From NCBI GenBank assembly GCA_016858145.1, contig JAEHOE010000060.1:248001-312000 (forward strand): 64,000 nucleotides of DNA, in the 5' to 3' direction. This DNA comes from Edaphochlamys debaryana (taxonomy: Eukaryota > Chlorophyta > Chlorophyceae > Chlamydomonadales). Numbering within the stretch: position 1 is the first letter of the stretch; every line of letters starts with the position of its first letter. The notes under the pieces are model-generated. The model ran no database searches, had not been told where the DNA came from, and saw only the letters and a list, made by a program, of their open reading frames with translations. The translations under genes and the position numbers were made by a program. Shown piece after piece: positions 34,785-45,301 of the stretch.

Positions 34785-35375
34785 CGCGGCCCCGGCTCCC
34801 CCGGGTACATGGCCGCCCGTATGGCCGAGTTGAGTCCGTCCGCCCCCACCACCAGCCGTGCCCGCACACTGGGCTGGCCCCGGAAGTGCACCACAGCGGC
34901 CGAGGCGGGAAGGCCGGCGGCGTCCGGCGATGGCTGCTCGTCCTGCTCGTCCCAGATCCTGTCGTACCCCGCCGCCGGATGGTTGCAATGGATGACGTCA
35001 GCGGGGACCAGATCGGCGAGGGCCGCCTGGGTCTGCAGGGAGGGTGGGGGACCGAATCTAGCTCACGTCGGGATGGAGCTCGCCCAGCGCTGCGAAGGCG
35101 TTGAGCCCCAGACCGATCATGGTGCCCGTCTCGTGCCGCAGCTGGGGCGCGGCCTCGAAGACGTGGGCATCAAAGCCGCGGTGGCGCAGGCCTGAGGGGG
35201 GCAGCGGGGCGCGGGGATGTTGCCGAGATGTGGCGTGGCCAAGAATGTGGCGGTTGGGACGTCAGGACCACAGCACACCTGCAGCAAGCGCTAGGCCCCC
35301 GAGGCCTCCACCGATGATCGCCACGTCCACAGCCCTCAAGCCGGGATGAGAGGCGGAAGCGCTTGGGCTCGCCAT
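34785..35375 (-). pseudogene. FAD monooxygenase family II, inverted fragment: exons 1, 2 and 4
   Basis: Minus strand, 5' to 3': exon 1 at 35375 to about 35279 (MASPSASASHPGLRAVDVAI..., GGGLGG), exon 2 at 35191-about 35064 (truncated after HPDV), and exon 4 at 35032-34785 (full 248 bp, open, VVGADGLNS present). Exon 3 is deleted: intron DNA preceding exon 4 follows exon 2 directly. No exon 5 is found downstream. Exon 4 lacks the one-base deletion seen in the neighbouring plus-strand copy. Confidence 0.82.
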
Positions 35376-36240
35376 CGTGCGCCCGCGATGGCCTTGAAGA
35401 GCAGCTGATAGGGCTAGCGGCCTCGCAAGCGGTGAGAGAATGCGTATAGGTAGCCTTGGTATGCTCAGTCGGAGAGTTTGAGGCATGAAATGCCTGCCGA
35501 CACTTGCGTGGGCCCGTCGCAAAACCGCGGCCGTAAGCTGAACGCCAGTATAGAAGGGCTAATGCACGTCAGGAGAGAGCCTCTACACATATGAATCAGT
35601 TCAGCAAGTGGTTCAGGTCGCGGCCCAGGTCAGGCCCAATCTCGGTCTCGGCACCGCGGCCCCACCTTCCCGGCACCCGCTCGCATCTTGCAGCCCGGTT
35701 TCAAACTGTACGAGCCTGGCAGCACCACGCTACACCTGCTCAAGGTCTCCCCCCCCCGTAAGCCCGGAGGCCTTTGCGACCTGCCTCCCCGCCGCCCTGA
35801 CATTTGCAGGACCGGACCCTTCAGGGCAGCCCTGCCCACCTCTGGCCCTTGCAGGCCCTGCCCTCGGTTCGCCACCGGGGTCCATTGCCGTCTCCGCCAC
35901 CGGGCCCAGCGCTCTTACCGCAGACCCCCATGCAACGCCGCTGAAAGTGCCCCCGACGTCCCGCACTCGGTCCATCGAGTGGCGCCGAGGTCCGCCGTTC
36001 TTACCCCCTCCCTCCCTCACCAATCTCACACGAGCCTCTGCACTCAGGACCTTGATTGGCCCCTTACCGTTTCTGCCCGCCTTTGCCTTATGCCCATGGA
36101 CGTACCACCTCGCAGGCCTCCAACCAAGCCTGGCCTGCACCGCCTCCCCGCCCAGGACCGTCCTCGCCTCGCATGACTCGCATCGATCACTCCCCTTCCC
36201 GGCGCCCTGCTTGGCGGGCCCCCACCACCTCCACGCGCGC
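35376..36240. other. Spacer inside the inverted segment
   Basis: No coding exon seen; Pro-rich frames on both strands reflect base composition. At 865 bp it lies between the start of one inverted fragment and the stop of another. That is about the same size as the 803-bp spacer between family II copies 1 and 2, as expected if it was once an ordinary gene-to-gene spacer. Confidence 0.5.
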
Positions 36241-36865
36241 CTACACCTCGGGCTCCCCCGCCTCCCCAACCGCCTCTCCATCCGCCCGCAGCTGCGGCTT
36301 CCACCACCTGGACTGGGGGTCGCCCTCAACGTTGGCCGGGTACTGGTTCAGCCACTGCCCGAACTCTAGGAGTCGCTCGTACTTCTCCTGCGCGAACCAC
36401 AGGCAGCAGAGGGGCTGAGATCAAGGTTCCGTAGCTTGTCCAGAGCTTGGCCGGATCGCTGGGAGATTGACCCAAGGTTCTGCCGCCGGCCACAGTGGTG
36501 AGCAGGACTGACACATGTGCATCAGCAAGCCCGGCTTGGGTCGGCCCCAACAGAGATCGTGGTGCCTCCAATGCACAGCGGGTGCTGATGGGGCTGGGGC
36601 TCATCGACGCACCGTGCCGGTCAGGCCGGGGGGCCGCAGCGGCAGGTAGATGGACGACAGACCGGCGCCCTCGGCCGCAAAGTTGAGCGCACGGTTGGCC
36701 CTGCAGACACACAGGTGGACGAGGAAAAGCGTGAAGCGGACTGGCTGCCAAGTCCAGTTATCAGGCCCAATCGCACCTCACGATCCGTGCCTCCTGGTAC
36801 CGCTCGAGGGCCGCCGGCACGTCAGGCCACAGGGCCTCCAGGGCCAGGGCCAGCTGGTGAGCGTC
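36241..36865 (-). pseudogene. FAD monooxygenase family II, inverted fragment: exons 10-12
   Basis: Minus strand, 5' to 3': exon 10 at 36865-36777 (DAHQLALALEALWPDVPAAL...), exon 11 at 36700-36613 (RANRALNFAAEGAGLSSIYL...), and exon 12 at 36387-36241 (EKYERLLEFGQWLNQYPANV..., stop TAG). Lengths of exons 10 and 11 (89 and 88 bp) and all phases equal those of the intact gene. No exon 9 precedes it in this orientation. Confidence 0.85.
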
Positions 36866-37020
36866 CTGGGGGCGAGAGGGGGAAGGGTGATGGGGCGAGA
36901 TGGAAAAGGACGGCAGGGTGATAAACAGAGATGAGGACCTCAGAGGGGCTCCCTCCGCCCAACCCGTGCCATTGTGTCACGGCCCTGTGCCAACTTCATC
37001 CCCCCCGCGCGCCCCCCCAG

Positions 37021-37983
37021 GTCAGATGGTTGCGACCACCGACCTGCCCCGAGGGGACTTCAGCCGCGAGCTGGGGCTGCTGTGCTACATCAGCGACGCA
37101 GGCGGCGACCACACGTTCTGGCAGGTGCGGTCCAAGAGGTGCATGCAATTCGTCTAGCCATCCAACGGCCGGCCCCGTAGAGATGTTGCTACATGATAGT
37201 GAGGGCTCCTGGACTGCCCCTGCAGCTGCGAAAACCGTACGAGGAGCCCTCCTTCACGGCCCCGCCAGAGCCGGAGGGAGAAGCCGAGGCCGCGGCGGCA
37301 GGCGTGTCTGGGGGCAAGCCCACGGAGGGCGAGGGCCGCCCCGACGCCTCGGGAGCGGAGGGAGGCACCGGCGAGGGGTCCAAGCGCCGCCGCCGCGGAG
37401 GCCTGGGCGTACCGGGGAGCAAGGCGCGGGTGCTGGCGGCACTCGAGGTGGGTGGTGTATGGGATGCCTCTCTGGGGTCTGGGGTGAGGGTGGCGGGCGT
37501 GGCTGTAGAAGGGGTGTTGTTGTTCACGGGGGCCTGCTGTGCGGGCATGGTCGCTTTCCCGGATGAACCGCTGCGGTCTAGCTATACGCGCCTGACGGTT
37601 CGAGAGGACAATTGCAGGTATCCTGCGTTCACACCCGGCGGCCCCTCCCCACGTGCGTGATAGCTCTGCGCTCCCTCTATCCCAGGAGGCCGGCTGGGAC
37701 TGGACGCTTCCCATCGTTGAGGCGACCCCTGAGGCGGCCATATTTGAGCGGGCCTTGTACGACAGGTGGGGGGCTGATGTGGCAGGGTTCAAGTTGAGGT
37801 GCACATGGTAGGGCGGTGCTGTGGTCTGCCACCATGTAATTAGCTGTCGCTGATGCTCACGCCGCCACCTGTAGGCTCCCCCTCGAGCGCTGGGCCAGCC
37901 CCGGGGGGCGGGTGGTGCTGCTGGGGGACTCGGCACACGCCACGTACCCGGGCCCCAGTCAGGGGGCGCGGTTTGCTTTTGAG
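37021..37983 (+). pseudogene. FAD monooxygenase family II fragment: exons 6-9
   Basis: Exons 37021-37124 (...CYISDAGGDHTFWQ), 37226-37447 (acidic/Gly insert and KRRRR), 37686-37765 and 37875-37983 (VVLLGDSAHATYPGPSQG) match exons 6-9 of the intact gene exactly in length. Exon 7 and the start of the following intron are almost identical to copy 1, so they exchanged sequence recently. Exons 1-5 are not adjacent on this strand and exons 10-12 do not follow. The next exon downstream is an exon-3 type belonging to another copy. Confidence 0.85.
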
Positions 37984-38197
37984 GTGAGGCGAGGTTCTTG
38001 TGGCAGTGCGCGTAGGCAGGCAGCACGGTCCTGAGGGAGCCCCTCTGAGGTGGCGGTTGCACCTACGCGAATCATTCCCACAAGCATAACTTACCCTTAC
38101 CCTTACCTGAACCCGCCCGGGCCTGTCTGCTCCCGGCGTCACCCAGCTGCTTGGCTGACGGTGCTTGTGCCGCGGCGCTCCCTCCACGCGTGCACAG

Positions 38198-40723
38198 GTG
38201 CCGGGGCGTCGAGCTCACGCACGCCGTCGCCCGCAACTACCCCCCGGGCGGGGAGCCGGTCACAACGGAGCGCAGCGGCGCAGCGCTGGGGGGCACCCTC
38301 ACGCTGCGCTGGGCCGAGGTGCGAGCGTTGCGGTGGTAGCTTCCGTCTTGCGGACGGGTCGACATCTACCACGCATGTACTCTGTCTTTGGTTCACGGGC
38401 ACCCGGGCAAGGGTTTTCCTCTTCCAAAAGCCGGGCACCCGACCTTCAACACCCTTCCAGTTTCACCCCTCCCGGGTGTCTCCAAAGAAGGTCCACTTGG
38501 CCCCTGCACCCTCAAGAGGAGGGACAGCCAGTACCGCTGCCCGCCTGCATCCGCCTACAGCCCCTCCACAGCTCCTCAATGACCCTGACTTCCAGGGCCC
38601 CCCCCTCGACGTTACAGACTTCTTGGCGCTGACTTCTTCCCCCTTCCCTCTGCCTGCCGCCCTGCCGTCCAACTACCTGGGCGGCATGACTTGGAACTGC
38701 GTCATCCCCAGCCCAGGGTCCAACACCACCGCACCGCCACACGCCCCAGGTGGGAGCCCGGCCGCCGCCCGCCTCACCCCCGCCCTGCCTGCCCTGAGCA
38801 GTCGACTTGGGTGTGGGGTTACGACCAGCGCAAAGTCTTTGCGCCCGGCCTGGTCCCCCCGCCCTGACCCCTGACCAACCATCTGGTAACCGCAAAGCTT
38901 TGCTGTTCCTTCCGCGCAGGCCAGGTCATCACGGCGCAAGATGCGGGGCCCGGTGACACGAGCAGCCGCAGGGGCTTCTTCCTGTCTGACGCGGGCGGCG
39001 GGTACACATTCTGGCAGGCAAGTGTCGGGACATGGCAAGACGGGCCTCCTCTCGTGACGGATCAAAGAACGCAACTCTTTCTGCCTCAAGCTCCTCTTGA
39101 CCGGTAGTGCACGCCATCAGTCCTATGTGATCTTGGCCACCGCATGTCTGAATGCCGCCCAACCCGTCGCAGTACCGTGAAACGCACGAGGAGCCCTGCT
39201 TCACGCCCCAGCCCAACGAGGAGGGGCCGGATGGAACCTCCGCCGCCTGCACCACAGCAGCCGCGGCCGCGCCTGGGTCAGGAGGGCCCCACCGCCGCCG
39301 CCGGGGAGGGCTTGGCGTGCCGGGTAGCAAGGCCCGAGTGCTTTCGGGCCTCGAGGCGGTCGGCTGGGATTGGGCGCTTTCCATCGTGGAGGCGACCCCT
39401 GAGGCAGCCATCTTTGAGCGGGCCATGTACGACAGGTGGGGGCCTACCTGGAGTGGTGAAGGCTGCATGAAACTGGGATCCCGGGAGCACGCCGGCTGTA
39501 GCTAACAGCGACGGAGTTTACATGGTCAGTGACTTGATGCCTTGCAGGCTCCCCCTCGAGCGCTGGGCCAGCCCCGGGGGGCGGGTGGTGCTGCTGGGGG
39601 ACTCGGCACACGCCATGTTCCAAGGTCCAGGGCAGGGCGCGCGCAGCGCGTTCGAGGTGAGGGAGGGACGATGGTGGGCCTGCGGCCATACAATGGTGTG
39701 TGCTCTGTGCTAGGAGTTCGCCAAGCCAATCTCCATTCCCCCTCTCCCACCATCACCCTTCCCCTTCCCCCTCCCGCCCGCAGGGCTGCGGATAGTTGCC
39801 GACCAGTGCAATCGTTGCATTTGCTGGCCTTGCTTTTCGCGTAACTCGTCTCCCGTGTCTCCTTTCCCCTCCCACCCCCAGGACGCTCACCAGCTGGCGC
39901 TTGCCCTCGAGGCCCTGTGGCCCGACGTGCCGGCGGCCCTCGAGCGGTACCAGGAGGCACGGATCGTCAGGTGCGGGGCCGGCGGGTTGCGTCTACACAG
40001 CACACACGGTGCCCGGCACTGCTGGCAGGCTTTGCGCAGCGTCTCCGCTTCCCTGGCTTAAACGCGCGACGCGCAGCCGTTCATACACGATGCCCGCACG
40101 GCGGCCGACGTCTCACGCCCCATTCCCCATCACGACGTGCAGGGCCAACCGTGTGCTCAGCTTCTCGGCCGAGGGCGCGCCGCTGCCGTCCGTCTCCCTG
40201 CCGCTGCGGCCCCAGGGGCTCACGCCGCAGGCAAGTTGTGTGCGGGTCAGAACGCCACTACCAGCCGGCTTCTCCCCGGACCCAAGCCGCTGCTGAGCAC
40301 CCACGAGGCCCACTTGTCCCCGGTCCATCTGCTGCTGCTGCTGCGTTGCATACCGTAGTCACCACCTCAATTTCTCACCAATTGTGAGGCCCCAACCACC
40401 TCCAACCTCCTCGGGTTTTCCCCTGTCAGGAGCGCATGGAGCGGTTCTGGGAGTTTGGGCAGTGGCTGAACCAGTACCCGGCCAACATGCACGGCGACCC
40501 CCAGTCCAAGTGGTGGAAGCCGCCGGGGGGAGAGGAGGGGGGGTACGGTGGGCCGCAGGCGGGGGCGCCGGCGGTGGATGCGCGTGTGGAGGTGGTGGTG
40601 GGGGCCCCGCAGGGGTCCGGCAAGGGGAGCGGGCGAGGCGGGGGGCAGCAACGTGGGCGGGGGGGCAGCGTGGGTGTGCACAGGGGCGGCGCTTTCAGCA
40701 AGACGCCCGAGGGGAGCAAGTGA
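38198..40723 (+). pseudogene. FAD monooxygenase family II, copy 3: exons 3 and 5-12
   Basis: Recognised exons: 38198-38318 (exon 3), about 38672-38749 (exon 5), 38920-39017 (6), 39173-39435 (7 and 8 fused), 39548-39656 (9), 39882-39970 (10), 40143-40230 (11), 40430-40723 (12, stop TGA). Exons 1, 2 and 4, with the FAD-binding and DG motifs, are absent, and the exon 5 acceptor is gone (no AG before NYLGGMTWNC), so this is not a functional gene by itself. The GD motif VVLLGDSAHAMFQGPGQG is intact. Two introns use a textbook GC donor (CAG|GCAAGT at 39018 and 40231). The intron between exons 7 and 8 of copies 1 and 2 is cleanly absent. Sequence differs clearly from copies 1 and 2 in exons 3, 5 and 6, so it is an older paralogue. 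Confidence 0.8.
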
Positions 40724-41420
40724 CAGGCTGCAGAGGCGGACAGAGGCGGCAGGCAGATGTAGATTAAGCAGAAGGGGTCGGAAGCCGGGGGGTGGTCCAC
40801 CGCAAGAAAGAGGTATTCCATGAGAGCGGGTACCTGCCACGGCATGTATGTTGTTGTGAAGAGCGCCTCGAGCTCACGTGCACAGCCATGTGCAGGTGCA
40901 GTCGCTCGAACACAGCACGGGCACACTCTGTGAGCATCCTTGGCCTTACAATTGCATGTCCAGCGCTGCTCCAGCGTGCCCACAGGCGGCCACCTCCATA
41001 CACAAGCCGACCTTGCTCCGCCCTCAGACTCCACGCCGTCGCAAGTCAGTGCCACCTGTGCACCTTCGGGCGCCTTCCCGGCGCCACAAGCTCTATGCAC
41101 TCGCACACTGCGCGCCGCTAACCCCCGTGAGCCGGCTATCCGAAGAAGCCTCTCCTCCCCTTCCACGCCCAAGCTCTACTGCCGCCTGCCGGCTGCAGGT
41201 CCGTACCCCCACGCCCGCACGCAGCATCTCGCTCTGCGGCCACGGCTCCCAAGCCCTTGCTCGCCCGTTCATCCCTGTTGCCGCTGGCTGTCGCCCTGTT
41301 CCACAATCTAGCCTGCCCCCCCTGCCGTCCGCCCATCAGACTCCTTTGCTTCCTGGCTCCTGGCTCCTGCAGCCAGCCACCGCCTCCTGCTACCCCCCTG
41401 CCGCCCCTGCCTCCAGCTCC
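40724..41420. other. Convergent intergenic region
   Basis: Tail to tail between the last monooxygenase fragment (plus) and the WD40 gene (minus). No gene recognised; C-rich, low-complexity frames only. Confidence 0.5.
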
Positions 41421-44400
41421 TCACATGTTGGAGGCCTTGAACAGGTTGAAGCCGTCGCCCGCCGTGGACACAATCATGCCGGGGATCTGCCGGGATGGGA
41501 CAAGGGCGGGAGGGGTCCGGGCAGTGAGCTCCTAAGCGCTCGAGCGACCGCCTACCCCTTGTCGAGTTCCCTTTCGCGCCTTGCCTTTTGACTTTCCCGT
41601 TCCGCCAAACAGCACCAGCGTCCAGCCTCTCCTCCCCTTCCACCCCCTTCCCCACCCCCCTCCACCGCCCGCACCCCCACCTGGTCGTGCCAGTGCAGCT
41701 CCTTGAGGTCGTGCTGCCCCGCGTGCAGGAACAGCAGCTGCGCAGGCAGGTCCTCGGGCGCAGCCGCGTTGCCCTCCGCAGCCAGGGCGGCCTCCTCCTC
41801 GGGGTCGCGCTCCAGGGCCAGGTCCCACACCTGCGGGGGGAGGGGGCAGGGAGGGAGCAGGCGGGGGCCTCAGGGAGCACACGGGGGTGCGGGAGCGGTG
41901 GCAACGGGAGGTCAAGCCGGCAGGAATCAGTCCCCCGGCCCGCCCTGACCTTGCCCCGCCCACGAGCGTGCCCCACTGCCCAGGTCCCCTAACACAACCT
42001 GCCCTGCCCGTCGCCGGCCCCAGCCCCTTGACGGGCAGCCCCCCTTCCCCCGAACAGCAGCACAACCCCTCCTCGGCCGCCCCCGCCTCACCGCCAGCTG
42101 GTTGTCCGCCCCGCCAGACGCCAGCATGGAACCCTCGTACGGGCACCACTCCACGCTGGTGACGTGGCTGCGGTGGTACAGAAACTGCGCCACGTGGGCG
42201 GGCCCCGCCGTACCCTCGGCGCCTGCCGTACCCGCGCCGCCGCCAAACGTGCGCAGATCCCAGATCCGGATCGACCCGTCGTCCGCGCCCGACGCCAGCA
42301 TGTACGTCACCCCCCGGTTCCAGGAGATCACGTTCACGTCGGAGGCGTGCGCCCCCGCCGCCGTGAGCATGGGCCGCCCCCGCTCGCGTGTGTCCCAGAT
42401 GCGGATGGAGCCGTCCGTGCCGCCCGAGGCAAACACGGTCTCCTCCGTGGGCGACCACTGGATGTCCTCAACGCTGCCCTCGTGGCCTGGGCGGGAGGAG
42501 GCGGAGGCGGAGGCGGTGCAGGGTGTTCGAGAGGAGGGAGGGGAGCGGAGCTGGGTGCTTGGGCTCGCGTGCAACGGCCTCGACTTGCCGCCCCACCCGT
42601 GTCATGCTGACAGGCCCCAAGCCAACATGCCCTACCTCAACACAAACTGCACCGCCCCTTGCGTCGCTTCCCCGCCAGGCCCCCTGCCCCAGGTTCCATA
42701 CGCGTCACGGCGCCCTCCGCCCCGCCCGCCCCACCCGCCCCACCTGTGTGCGCCCCGCCCACGACCCATCGCCCGCCCTCAGCCGGCTCCCACACGTGGA
42801 TCTTGGCCCGGCAGTCGCCCGAAGCCAGGCGCCCGGGCTTGGCTTTGGACCAGTCGAGCGCATAGCCCTCAGCGCTGTGCGAGTGCGTTGCCAGGGGCTT
42901 GACCTCCTGCGGGCCAGGGAAAGCGAGCAGAGTCAGAGTCGGTTTCGGCCACGGACTTCAGGCAACGCAAAGGTATGCAGCGTTCAAGGCCGAGGCCTCC
43001 TCGACGATTCGGTCCGCCAACACACGGTCCCCTAAACACAGGTCCCTGTGCACACGGCCCCCAGAGCGCGTGCTGGTTTTGAGCAGCACTCCCGGCACGT
43101 GCCATCCCCCGCGCGTGTCTCGCCTGCGGCTTGGCCTTGTTGATCCCCCCCTTGCCCTTGGCGGTGGCGGCCGTGGGCTCCGTCTCTGCCGCCAGCTCCG
43201 ACAGCAGCTTGGAGCCGTCCACTAGGCGGACCTGGGGGGAGCAAGGGGGGGGGAGGCGGGAGCGGGGTGCGTGGGTGTTGGCGAGGCATTCGGGGGGCAG
43301 GACAGGAGGAGGCGCGGAGCCTTGGCGGGCCTAGTGTAGACGGCCTGCTCCATGACTCCTGCACCAACGGCCAGCCACCGACGAGCCCCCTCGCACCCCC
43401 CCTAAGCCCCTGCCCCTGCCCTGCCAGCCCCAGGGCGCCAGCCCCACCCCTCCACCCCCCGTCCGCCCGCGTCCCACCTGCGCGTTGTCCCCCCACACCG
43501 CCACCACGGCCGGCTGCTGCGGCATGGACCGCACGCGGTTCACGCCGCACGGCTGCGAAACCATTCGGAAGTGGAAGGTCGCGGGCGGCTCGCCCGCGCG
43601 CCCGCGCACGCTGGGCTTCCCCGCGGGCGCCGCCCGCTCCCCGCCCTCGCCGTCCGCCATGTCCCGGTCCCCGTCCTCGCCGCCCTCCTCCCCCTCGTCC
43701 TCCGAGTCGTCGTCGTCGGAATCGTCATCGTCCGAGTCCTCGGCTGCGGCCTTCTTGCCGTGCCGGCCCTGCAGGAGGCGGCAGCGGGGTGGTGTTTTGG
43801 TTTGGTGGAGCATGGGCAAGGAGGCCAGGGTGCTGCAAGCAGTGGCATGCTTCTCTGCCTCGTGGGAGGCTGGGCACCTTTGCAGCACCTCGCATGAAGG
43901 CTGGCATGTGGCCATGCTTCAGGGCGCGTATGCTGGGGATGCACGCACTGCACCCGCCCCCAGTGCCCCGCCCAACTCTTTGCCCCTTCCGCGATCGTAC
44001 GCCTCGGCCCTGCCCCCCACACGGCCTCGCCGCACCCTCGACCCCTGCCCTGCCCCCGCCAGCCCTTCAACCACTCACGCACCGCCCCACTCCAAGCCGT
44101 CCACGCCACCTCCGCTGCCCCTTGGTCCGACCCCGCCCTCCTGCCCCCCATACCTTCACCCCAGCTCTCCCTCCCCACCACCTGCCCCTCCCCACCTGCC
44201 CCAGGCTGGCCAGCTTGAGGAACGCCACGTAGTTCTGGCGGGCGCTGGCCGCCTGCGTGCCCGCCACCAGGTACACGGTGTGCGGGAAGGAGGAGCGGGG
44301 GCCGCCCAGGTCGTCGCGCAGGATATCGAAGCTGGGCGGTTTGCAGGGGTTGCAGGGAGGGGCGTGGTGAGGAGGGGGACGGAGAGGCGGGTAGAGGAGA

Positions 44401-44950
44401 AGGGGGAGGGCGAGGGCGAGGACGGAGAGGGGGCCGGGTTCAAGGCCTGTGGGGGCCCCCACACCCCCGCCCGTCGTCAACCGCTGTGCAGCCCCCACGC
44501 CCTCGACAGCGTAGACCACCCCCACCCCGCGCACCTCAGGCACGGCCAGTCCAGCTGAAACCGGTGCAGGCAGTCATAGGCCGTGGGGTCATAGGCCAGC
44601 TCCTCATCCTCGGCAACCTCATCGATGCCGGGCCGCCACACCTGTATCCATATGTTGAGTGTCAGGGCATAGTGGCGACGCGCTGTCAAGACGCGCAAGG
44701 TTTGGCAGGAGGGGTTCTGCGCGACCGAGCGCCGTCGTCGCATCGCTCGCGCACCTTGGCGGCCGCTGGTGACGGGTCGTCCTCCATCTCCATCGCTTCG
44801 TCCTATACAGAAAGCGCGCGGGGTGCAACGTTGAGAGCCCGGCCCTGCCGGTCACGGCGTGGCGGCTTGCCTTCGGCACCGGCTCACCTTCTTCGCCTTT
44901 GGCTTTGATTTGCCCTTTGGCTTCGCTTTAGTCTTCTTTGGGTTCCTCAT
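41421..44950 (-). CDS. GRWD1: GRWD1/RRB1-like glutamate-rich WD40 protein
   Basis: Ten in-phase exons encode 508 aa; minus strand, 5' to 3': 44950-44888, 44802-44755, 44641-44535, 44331-44196, 43768-43478, 43231-43124, 42906-42744, 42486-42092, 41830-41681, 41486-41421. A Lys-rich start ([20 protein letters not shown]) is followed by the family's N-terminal CAF1C/H4-binding-like block ([45 protein letters not shown]). Next comes an acidic stretch ([20 protein letters not shown], about residue 128) and WD repeats with the signatures [22 protein letters not shown] and VWDLALE. GRWD1/RRB1 proteins act in the nucleolus in 60S ribosomal subunit assembly and chaperone ribosomal protein L3. The intron after 43124 uses a GC donor (CAG|GCGAGA). 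Single-copy housekeeping gene. Confidence 0.92.
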
Positions 44951-45301
44951 CGTTCACGCTCAAGCAATAAGCAGCCAAGGAAGAACGACTCGCGCACGCA
45001 AGAAGCAGCCCCTTACAAGGTGTGCTTTGGTCTCAACGTATCTAAGCTACTTACGCGGTATGCTGTGGAGGAGCGACACAGCAGCACTGAGAGCGGTCAG
45101 GGCTCCGATGGCGTTGGAACCGGGTTTGGTCCTCTGCGAAGAAAGCCCCCCGGCGGAGGGCTCAATAGATACAGGAGCACCCTCTATGTGACTTGCGCAC
45201 TTTCAACCACTGGACGCCCATCCAGCTGCTGACAGCCATCCGCCATGTGGTCCCAGCTCACGCTGCTCTCAGCCTCCCTAAACGACTCCTAGTAGGGCAA
45301 C
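44951..45301. promoter_or_regulatory. Compact divergent promoter region
   Basis: Only 351 bp separate the ATG of the WD40 gene (minus) from the first in-frame ATG of the large low-complexity gene (plus), so the two genes probably share promoter DNA. No specific element can be named. This is inference from spacing. Confidence 0.4.

Noticed and set aside
36241..36865. Functional 3' end of the 34.8-35.4-kb inverted fragment (one minus-strand gene)
   Set aside because: The minus-strand order would be exons 10-12 before exons 1, 2, 4, so they cannot form one transcript; two separate fragments.
43267..44558. Plus-strand frames of 300-360 codons over the WD40 gene
   Set aside because: They are antisense shadows. 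The minus-strand chain is in phase through ten exons and recognisable throughout.
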